This document shows, piece after piece, positions 1-4,372 of a stretch of DNA of 5,581 nucleotides (positions are counted from its first letter, which is position 1; each line of letters starts with the position of its first letter). The position numbers and the translations under genes are program-made. Source of the DNA: an uncultured Actinomycetes bacterium. GTDB taxonomy: Bacteria > Actinomycetota > Acidimicrobiia > Acidimicrobiales > Microtrichaceae. The stretch covers positions 1 through 5,581 of the forward strand of contig CAJBIS010000388.1 of NCBI GenBank assembly GCA_903953195.1, read 5' to 3'. The notes below the pieces were generated by a model. That model was not told the origin of the DNA and made no database searches. It saw nothing but the letters and a program-made list of their open reading frames with translations.

Positions 1-193
1 GGTCATGGCCGAGTTGTTCGGCACCGACGTCGACAGTTTCCGGGCATCACCGCTCGCGCTCGTGGGGAGCGCCGGTGAGATCCGCGCACTGCTCCACGAG
101 CGTCGTGACCGCTGGGGCTACTCGTACCACGTGATCCCCGGTGATCGCGCCCATGCCTTCGCCCCGATCGTCGCCGAGCTCACCGGGACCTGA
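1..193 (+). CDS. C-terminal end of a probable F420-dependent LLM-class oxidoreductase (partial)
   Basis: The reading frame is open from the left window edge (first full codon at 2) to TGA at 191-193, so only about 63 C-terminal residues are present. The segment SPLALVGSAGEIRALLHERRDRWGYSYHVIPG followed by FAPIVAELTGT matches the usual end of luciferase-like monooxygenase (LLM) proteins of actinobacteria. In these, a 'LVG(S/T)xxEI...LxxRRxRxGxSYxVV' helix-strand unit closes the TIM barrel and a short 'APVVARLAG' helix ends the protein. Family members bind reduced coenzyme F420 or FMN and act in the cytoplasm on varied substrates. The cofactor-binding and catalytic parts lie outside the window, so neither cofactor nor substrate can be decided here. 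The ATG at 5 is internal, not a start. It is followed 80 nt later by an SDR gene on the same strand. Confidence 0.72.
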   Translation, partial: VMAELFGTDVDSFRASPLALVGSAGEIRALLHERRDRWGYSYHVIPGDRAHAFAPIVAELTGT

Positions 194-260
194 GCGCACC
201 AACGCGCCGCCCGGCCTCGCTCCGACCCGCGTCGCGGGGCATGGCCGAGTGACGCTGCCG

Positions 261-266
261 TAGCCT
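261..266 (+). promoter_or_regulatory. Candidate -10 box of a leaderless promoter for the SDR gene
   Basis: The hexamer TAGCCT fits the actinobacterial TAnnnT -10 pattern and ends 7 nt before the ATG at 274. That spacing would place the transcript start at or next to the start codon. There is no Shine-Dalgarno sequence upstream of that ATG, which agrees with a leaderless mRNA. No recognisable -35 element stands 16-19 nt upstream. Leaderless transcripts are known to be common in actinobacteria; this instance is inferred from spacing only. Confidence 0.35.
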
Positions 267-273
267 GCGGCGC

Positions 274-1086
274 ATGAGCCTTCCGCCCCCCGCACCTGAC
301 CGCACCGCGCTCGTCACCGGCGCCTCCGCCGGCATCGGCGTCGAGATCGCCCGCGAACTCGTCCGACGCGGCCACGGCGTCACGCTCGTCGCCCGGCGCG
401 CCGAGAAACTCGAGGCGCTCGCCGAGGAGCTGCGGGCCCGGAACGTCCGTGTCGAGGTGGTCGCCGCCGATCTGGCCGATCGAGACGCCCGGGCCGCCAT
501 CCCGGAGCGCCTCGCCGAGGCGGGGCTGACCGTCGACGTGCTCGTCAACAACGCCGGCCTGTCCACCCTCGGGACCGTGGCGACGTCCGATCCAGTGGCC
601 GAGTTGCAGATGATCGAGGTCGACGTCGCTGCCGTGGCCGACCTGTGCAGCCGCTTCGTGCCGGGCATGGTCGAACGCGGTCGAGGCGCGGTGTTGAACG
701 TGGCGTCGACGGCGTCGTTCCAGCCGCTCCCGGGCCAAGCCGGCTACGGCGCGTGCAAGGCGTTCGTGCGGTCGTACACGATGGCGCTCGACACCGAACT
801 CCGCGGCACCGGCGTGACCGCCTCGGCGCTCTGCCCGGGACCGGTCGAGACCGAGTTCGGCGACGTCGCCGGGTTCGATCTCGACGAGACCAAGGCGGCC
901 ATGCCGTCGATCATGTGGGAGTCGGCCGCGGACGTCGCCCGGTGCGGGGTCGACGCCATGGCGAAGGGTCAGCAGATCGCCATTCCCGGCACGGCCAACC
1001 GCGTGGCGGCCATGGCGTCGCAACTCGCACCGAAGCGGTTCCTGCTGCCGATCCTGGCGAACCAGCACCCCGGCATGAAGCAGTGA
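274..1086 (+). CDS. Short-chain dehydrogenase/reductase (classical SDR, 270 aa)
   Basis: A complete classical SDR, expected to be a cytoplasmic NAD(P)(H)-dependent oxidoreductase acting on a ketone or alcohol. The dinucleotide-binding motif TGASAGIG is at residues 15-22, D66 (AADLAD) is the usual adenine-contacting Asp, NNAG is at 92-95, and the catalytic Ser, Tyr and Lys are S145, Y158 and K162 (YGACK). The PG motif of the CPGPVETEF loop follows. The second strand ends in VARR (R41, R42), not Asp, which suggests NADP(H) preference. The catalytic-tetrad Asn position reads Asp (D117 in IEVDV). The segment NVASTASFQPLPGQAGY is typical of an actinobacterial SDR subgroup with no single known substrate. 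The ATG at 274 is the first usual start after an in-frame TGA at 250-252. No ribosome site is visible, and a TAGCCT box lies 7 nt upstream. The gene converges with the methyltransferase, 21 bp away. Confidence 0.92.
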   Translation: MSLPPPAPDRTALVTGASAGIGVEIARELVRRGHGVTLVARRAEKLEALAEELRARNVRVEVVAADLADRDARAAIPERLAEAGLTVDVLVNNAGLSTLGTVATSDPVAELQMIEVDVAAVADLCSRFVPGMVERGRGAVLNVASTASFQPLPGQAGYGACKAFVRSYTMALDTELRGTGVTASALCPGPVETEFGDVAGFDLDETKAAMPSIMWESAADVARCGVDAMAKGQQIAIPGTANRVAAMASQLAPKRFLLPILANQHPGMKQ

Positions 1087-1090
1087 ACGC

Positions 1091-1114
1091 CACCTGAGAC
1101 CGGCCCGTCAGGTG
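1091..1114. terminator. Inverted repeat in the convergent gene junction, probable bidirectional terminator
   Basis: CACCTGA (1091-1097) and TCAGGTG (1108-1114) are perfect 7-bp inverse complements separated by a 10-nt loop. The structure starts 5 nt after the SDR stop codon and includes the stop codon of the opposing methyltransferase gene (TCA at 1108-1110). Its place between two convergent genes fits a shared terminator. There is no T-run on either side, so intrinsic termination is uncertain, although U-poor hairpin terminators are reported in high-GC actinobacteria. Confidence 0.45.
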
Positions 1115-2142
1115 CGTCGGGCCACCAGGACGTCGCGGTGGATCGACGCATCGACCCGGTGGGCGAAGGCCCGGTGGGCGTCATCGTCGAGCACCTCGAG
1201 ACCTGCCGCCGCAATCACGTCCGCGGCCTCGTCACGACCGGCGACCTTCGTGTTCCACGCCATCCCCAACGCGCCGCCGGCCCGGAGCAGCTGAGCCCAC
1301 ACGGGTACCGCCTCACGGAGCAGGTCCATCGGATCGCGACGCAGCCCCTTGGTCACGGTCCGGCTGCCGTGATGCACGCCGTAGGGGGCGTCGGTGACGA
1401 TCACGTCGAACGAACCGGGTCGGTGGAACTCGAGTGCGTCGACCGTGTCCGCCGCCACGACGTCGAGCTGCTGCAGGTCCCCGGCTCGGAACTCCTCCTT
1501 CGTCGCAGCGAACGACACCTGCAGCCGCTTCCCCACCGTGCGGTGGTTGCGTCGCACCGGCGCGAACTCGGCACGGTGCTTGATCCGGTGATCCTTCATC
1601 CACCGCCGGATGAACGCGGCGTACGCGTCGACGTCGCGTTCATCGAGATCGATGCCGCTGGCGTCGTGACCGAGCACGATCGCCTGATTGAGCGTCGTCC
1701 CGCGGCCACACAACGGGTCGAGCACCCGGAACCGTCGCTCCAGCAACTCGGGAGCGAACGCCGACGACAGCAGCGTCACGTTGAGCAGCAGCCGGGTGAA
1801 CTGCTCGTTGGTCTTGCCCCGGTACTTCGGAATCGTGATGACGTCGTCGGGCAGGCGGTCCGGCGAGGTGATCGCTGTCGGCGTCAGTCGCCCGTCCTCG
1901 AGCTCGTAGAGCGCGAACACCGCCGACAGATGCGACAGCACCGCCAGGTCCTGTTCGTCGAGTCGATCGCAGTCGAACGTGAGGTACGGGACGCCCCCCA
2001 GTTCGACCGACTCGATGTCGCCGATGCGGCCGCCCAGCACCGCATCGCCGAACAACGCCAGTTCGGCTGCCGCCAACCGCGGTGCGTCGCTGTCGTACAC
2101 CCTGTTGGCGGACGGCCGGACGAGCAGGGCGTATCGGTTCAC
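1108..2142 (-). CDS. TRM11-like SAM-dependent RNA/DNA methyltransferase (344 aa)
   Basis: The C-terminal two thirds is a Rossmann-type class I methyltransferase. A KYRGKTNEQFTRLLLNV helix (residues 106-122) precedes motif I LDPLCGRGTT (141-150), the ribose-binding acidic residue lies in GIDLD (163-167), and the catalytic-loop motif IV reads DAPYGVHHGS (251-260), normally (D/N)PPY. This order and the CGRGT motif resemble the archaeal/eukaryotic TRM11-TrmG10 tRNA guanosine N2-methyltransferases and their bacterial relatives. The N-terminal 100 or so residues contain no THUMP domain that I can recognise, so the substrate (tRNA, rRNA or DNA) is open. A basic insertion rich in Lys, Arg and His occupies about 181-207. 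The start is GTG (2140-2142), the first usual start codon after an in-frame stop. The ribosome site is poor, so translation may depend on the dehydrogenase gene that ends 46 nt upstream. Confidence 0.83.
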   Translation of the reverse strand: MNRYALLVRPSANRVYDSDAPRLAAAELALFGDAVLGGRIGDIESVELGGVPYLTFDCDRLDEQDLAVLSHLSAVFALYELEDGRLTPTAITSPDRLPDDVITIPKYRGKTNEQFTRLLLNVTLLSSAFAPELLERRFRVLDPLCGRGTTLNQAIVLGHDASGIDLDERDVDAYAAFIRRWMKDHRIKHRAEFAPVRRNHRTVGKRLQVSFAATKEEFRAGDLQQLDVVAADTVDALEFHRPGSFDVIVTDAPYGVHHGSRTVTKGLRRDPMDLLREAVPVWAQLLRAGGALGMAWNTKVAGRDEAADVIAAAGLEVLDDDAHRAFAHRVDASIHRDVLVARRT

Positions 2143-2188
2143 GACCGCACCATCACCGAGCAGTGCGTCTCCGGTGGGACCGGGTTCG

Positions 2189-3205
2189 TCACGTGAGCGA
2201 CTCGTCGATGGTCACGAGCACCTTCCCGCACTCCTTGGAGCCCTCGAGCGTGGCGAGCGCCTCGTCGAAACGTTCGAGCGGCACCCGGTCCGTCATCAAC
2301 GACGACAGATCCCGTCGCGCCAGCAGGTCGATCGCATCGGCGAACCGCTCCGGGTACTCCATCGAGCCACGAATCGTGAACTGCTTCATCAGCAGCATCA
2401 GGTAGCTGGTCTCGATCGGCGCGTAGTGCAGCGCGACGACCGACATCCGACCACCGACGGGACCACGGTCGAGAATGTCGGTCAGCACCTTCGGCGAGCC
2501 GGACGCCTCGATGAACGCGCCGGTGGCCGGGGTCGGCCCGAACATGAACGGCGTCGTGCCGTGCAGGTCGGCGAGGGCGGCCCACACGTCGTCGGTGCCC
2601 GGATCGAGCGCCGCCTGTGCGCCCAGTCCGAGGGCCAGATCACGGCGGGTCCCGCTCAGGTCGACGGCCACCACGCGCTCGTGACCGAGGTCGACCAGCG
2701 TCGCCACCGCCGCCAGCCCGACGGGTCCGCACCCGAACACCGCCACGCCCTCACCGTCGCGGACGTCGGCCTGCTCGACGGCGTGCATGCCCACCGCGAG
2801 CGGTTCGGCGAACGCGGCCACGTCGAGCGGAACGTGTGCCGGAACCGGGTGCAGGAAGCCGGCATCGGCGTGGCGGACCAGCAGTTCGGGCGTGAGCCCT
2901 CCCTCGGGTCCGCCACCGCCGATCCGTCCGAGTTCCTCGCTGCCGGGCTGGACGACCACGCGGTCCCCCACCGACACGGTCGACACGTCGCCTCCGACCC
3001 ACGACACGACCCCGGCCATCTCGTGGCCCAGACACAGCGGCTCGGGCCCGGGGCCGGCCATGCCGCCCATCCGGATGTAGCTCAGGTCGCTGCCGCAGAT
3101 CCCACACGCCGCGATCCGCACCACGGCATCCGCCGGACCCGGATCAGGAGCGGGGACGTCGTCGACGCGGACATCACCGGGCCCGTGGACTCTCACCTGC
3201 AGCAT
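2189..3205 (-). CDS. Medium-chain zinc alcohol dehydrogenase-like protein (338 aa)
   Basis: A cytoplasmic NAD(P)-dependent dehydrogenase of the medium-chain (MDR) superfamily. The GroES-like N-terminal domain has catalytic-zinc candidates C37 (CGICGSD), H61-E62 (GHEMAG) and E134 (FAEPLAVG). The nucleotide-binding domain has GCGPVG (158-163), and its second strand ends in Asp (AVDLS, D182), favouring NAD. The GHEMAGVV and VGDRVVV motifs are standard. The structural-zinc lobe is atypical: no Cys occurs between residues 62 and 134, and a Gly-rich stretch (GRIGGGGPEGG, 93-103) stands in its place. Length is near the family norm. The reading frame stays open far upstream, but ATG at 3205 is chosen because a GAGGTGGGG ribosome site precedes it and family homology begins there (LQVRVHGPGDVRV). 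The substrate is unknown. An SDR gene upstream and a methyltransferase gene downstream lie on the same strand. Confidence 0.9.
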   Translation of the reverse strand: MLQVRVHGPGDVRVDDVPAPDPGPADAVVRIAACGICGSDLSYIRMGGMAGPGPEPLCLGHEMAGVVSWVGGDVSTVSVGDRVVVQPGSEELGRIGGGGPEGGLTPELLVRHADAGFLHPVPAHVPLDVAAFAEPLAVGMHAVEQADVRDGEGVAVFGCGPVGLAAVATLVDLGHERVVAVDLSGTRRDLALGLGAQAALDPGTDDVWAALADLHGTTPFMFGPTPATGAFIEASGSPKVLTDILDRGPVGGRMSVVALHYAPIETSYLMLLMKQFTIRGSMEYPERFADAIDLLARRDLSSLMTDRVPLERFDEALATLEGSKECGKVLVTIDESLT

Positions 3206-3212
3206 GTGTCGA

Positions 3213-3221
3213 CCCCACCTC
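3213..3221 (-). promoter_or_regulatory. Ribosome binding site that sets the alcohol dehydrogenase start
   Basis: On the - strand GAGGTGGGG lies 7 nt before the ATG at 3205. It decides this start over the many possible upstream starts in the same open frame, which runs back through the end of the neighbouring SDR gene. Confidence 0.7.
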
Positions 3222-3241
3222 GTGTTCGTTGTGTGTTCATG

Positions 3242-3268
3242 ACCGTACGTTCGTGGCGGTGCGAGCAA
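3242..3268 (-). promoter_or_regulatory. Weak candidate promoter in the SDR-alcohol dehydrogenase gap
   Basis: Read on the - strand, TTGCTC (3268-3263) and TACGGT (3247-3242) resemble -35 and -10 boxes, but the spacer is only 15 nt. They sit in the 71-nt gap upstream of the dehydrogenase and would give a leader of about 30 nt with the ribosome site inside it. If real, the dehydrogenase could be transcribed separately from the upstream SDR. The short spacer makes this doubtful. Confidence 0.2.
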
Positions 3269-3276
3269 CGCGCCGC

Positions 3277-4029
3277 TCAGGGCAACAGGTAGCCGCCGTC
3301 GACGGCCAGCGTCGTGCCCGTCACGTACGACGCCGCAGCGCTCGACAGGAACAGTACGGCGTCGGCCACCTCGGCGGGAGTGCCGAGCCGCTGCATCGGG
3401 ATGTGCGCGAGTTCGGCATCGAGGATCTCGGGGAAGGCCGCCATCGGGGCGGTCATCGGCGTGTCGATCACGCCCGGCGCCACGGCGTTCACCCGCACGC
3501 CACGTCCCACCCAGTGCGCTGCGAGGTTGCGGGTGAGTGCGACCAGCCCGGCCTTCGCCGAGGAGTAGCCGGGCACGATCGTGTTCGCCCGGAACGACGC
3601 CATCGACACGACGTTCACGACGCTCGCGCCGCCGGCGAGCCCGCTGGACGCGAGCTGCGTGCGACACCCGGATGTGAGCCGCATCGGACCGGTCAGGTTG
3701 AGCGTGAGCGCGTCGGCGAAGGTCGACGGGTCCCACTCGTCGCCGCCGCCGGGGAACGTCGCCCCGGCGTTGTTGACCAGCACGTCGAGCCGCTCGATCG
3801 AGCTGGCGAGCTCGTCGACGCTCGCGGGGTCCGTGATCTCGAGCCGGTGGTAGTCGAGCCCGGCGAGGTCCGTGTCGTAGTCCGCGACGCTCCCTCGGGT
3901 GCCGGTGACCATCACGTCGGCGCCGGCGTCACGGAACGAAGCGGCGACTGCATGGCCGATGCCACTGGTCCCGCCGGTCACGAGCACCGCGGCACCCGAG
4001 AAGTCGAAACTCGCGCTGTTCGCCGTCAC
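3277..4029 (-). CDS. Short-chain dehydrogenase/reductase (classical SDR, 250 aa)
   Basis: A complete classical SDR of usual length. It has TGGTSGIG at residues 18-25, NNAG at 86-89 and the full catalytic tetrad N111, S142, Y155 and K159 (YSSAK). The APGVIDTPM loop follows (PG plus TPM), and the end SSAAASYVTGTTLAVDGGYLLP is the hallmark C-terminus of FabG- and glucose-dehydrogenase-like SDRs, which usually form tetramers. Arg follows the second strand (VTGTR, R45) with no Asp, suggesting NADP(H). The substrate cannot be named. The start is GTG at 4027-4029, supported by GGAGG five bases upstream. The same frame is open much further back, but that extension runs through a hairpin and a tRNA-like remnant and is not protein-like. 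It is the first of three same-strand genes, with the alcohol dehydrogenase starting 71 nt downstream, so the pair may handle related alcohol/carbonyl intermediates (inference from proximity). Confidence 0.92.
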   Translation of the reverse strand: MTANSASFDFSGAAVLVTGGTSGIGHAVAASFRDAGADVMVTGTRGSVADYDTDLAGLDYHRLEITDPASVDELASSIERLDVLVNNAGATFPGGGDEWDPSTFADALTLNLTGPMRLTSGCRTQLASSGLAGGASVVNVVSMASFRANTIVPGYSSAKAGLVALTRNLAAHWVGRGVRVNAVAPGVIDTPMTAPMAAFPEILDAELAHIPMQRLGTPAEVADAVLFLSSAAASYVTGTTLAVDGGYLLP

Positions 4030-4034
4030 CTGTG

Positions 4035-4039
4035 CCTCC
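4035..4039 (-). promoter_or_regulatory. Strong ribosome binding site that sets the GTG start of the SDR
   Basis: GGAGG on the - strand with a 5-nt spacer to GTG at 4029. It is the best Shine-Dalgarno match seen in the window and overrules the long upstream open frame. Confidence 0.75.
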
Positions 4040-4071
4040 GATCGGTGGTCCGCCCCGCAGCCGGGAACGAG

Positions 4072-4096
4072 GAGAGCCCTGCATCGCAGGGCTCTC
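4072..4096 (-). terminator. Perfect 11-bp hairpin, probable terminator of the tRNA-like locus
   Basis: GAGAGCCCTGC (4072-4082) and GCAGGGCTCTC (4086-4096) are perfect inverse complements around a 3-nt loop. On the - strand the hairpin begins 6 nt after the 3' end of the tRNA-Glu-like remnant, the usual place for a tRNA terminator. It lies 33 nt upstream of the SDR ribosome site, so it would also separate that gene from upstream transcription. The following bases (CTCGTTCCC) are only weakly T-rich. Orientation is inferred from the neighbour; the hairpin itself is symmetrical. Confidence 0.65.
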
Positions 4097-4102
4097 GTGC
4101 AG

Positions 4103-4170
4103 TACCCCCAACTGGATTCGAACCCGTGCCGCCGCGATGAGCGGTCGTTCGGCAGGCTATTCGGTGGGAC
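4103..4170 (-). pseudogene. Degenerate tRNA-Glu-like remnant (T-arm and acceptor 3' strand well kept)
   Basis: On the - strand the sequence contains a canonical T-loop core, GGGTTCGAATCC, flanked by CAC and by GTTGGGGGTAC. From memory of actinobacterial tRNA-Glu genes, the 3' third (GGCGG, CACGGGTTCGAATCC, GTTGGGGGTAC) matches them closely. One T-stem pair is broken (A where C is expected in CCAGT, opposite G). Upstream, about 68 nt back, GTCCCAC could be a decayed acceptor 5' strand (expected GCCCCCA). I tested 5-bp stems with 7-nt loops throughout the 5' part and found no anticodon arm, and no GG-containing D-loop is visible. The locus therefore looks like a non-functional tRNA remnant, or a tRNA 3' fragment such as an integration site leaves behind. 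A tRNA-style hairpin follows directly. Confidence 0.55.
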
Positions 4171-4290
4171 TCGGGCCCCGAGACACCCAGGGGCACGGCC
4201 GCCCAGGCGGCGGCGTTGGCCCCACGGGCACCCGGCCCGGATCAGCCCGTCACCGTCTCGAACGACGCTGACCGAGCCCCCTGTGTCGTT
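4171..4290. other. Intergenic DNA without a recognisable gene
   Basis: This is the central part of the 343-bp gene-free stretch 4030-4372. The left side of that stretch holds the SDR ribosome site, a hairpin and the tRNA-like remnant; the right side holds a 13-bp inverted repeat. Here I see only GC-rich sequence with short imperfect self-complementarity (CTCGGGCCCCGAG near 4170-4182). There is no second tRNA T-arm, no convincing promoter and no credible small protein. Confidence 0.5.
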
Positions 4291-4340
4291 GCGTCTCGGT
4301 GCAACCACCTGCGCCAACGACGGCAGATGCACCGAGACGC
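4291..4340 (-). terminator. Perfect 13-bp inverted repeat with 24-nt loop downstream of the propeller gene
   Basis: GCGTCTCGGTGCA (4291-4303) and TGCACCGAGACGC (4328-4340) are perfect inverse complements. On the - strand the structure begins 32 nt after the stop codon of the propeller protein gene, a natural position for its terminator. No T-run follows, so factor-independent termination is uncertain. The loop contains GTCGTTG, which is complementary to the bases just after the stem (CAACGAC on the - strand, 4291-4285), so a pseudoknot is possible. It could instead be an mRNA 3'-end stabiliser or a remnant of a small inverted-repeat element. Confidence 0.5.
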
Positions 4341-4372
4341 GCTTCGGACGGCGCGGTCTGCCTCGTGGGTGC

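Noticed and set aside
118..1068. - strand open frame of 316 codons opposite the first SDR
   Set aside because: Arg/His/Gly-rich antisense composition with no motifs; the + strand SDR is complete.
1138..2196. + strand open frame of 352 codons opposite the methyltransferase
   Set aside because: It is Arg/His/Val-rich composition typical of antisense frames in GC-rich DNA, and the opposite strand carries clear methyltransferase motifs.
1979..3292. + strand open frame of 437 codons opposite the alcohol dehydrogenase
   Set aside because: It is an antisense shadow; the - strand shows an unambiguous dehydrogenase with a ribosome site.
3206..3736. N-terminal extension of the alcohol dehydrogenase (515-codon frame)
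   Set aside because: The extra part is the out-of-frame shadow of the second SDR, Arg-rich and without family similarity. Family homology begins at the ATG at 3205.
3229..4140. + strand open frame ending in VPPTGFEPVPPR
   Set aside because: The ending is the familiar artefact of translating the reverse complement of a tRNA T-arm, and the rest is antisense to the second SDR.
4103..4170. Functional tRNA gene on the - strand
   Set aside because: No 5-bp anticodon stem with a 7-nt loop can be drawn, no D-loop GG is seen, one T-stem pair is broken and the acceptor strands pair poorly.
4291..4340. Insertion-sequence terminal inverted repeats
   Set aside because: Only 24 nt lie between the arms and no target-site duplication flanks them; the location after a stop codon fits a transcript-end structure better.
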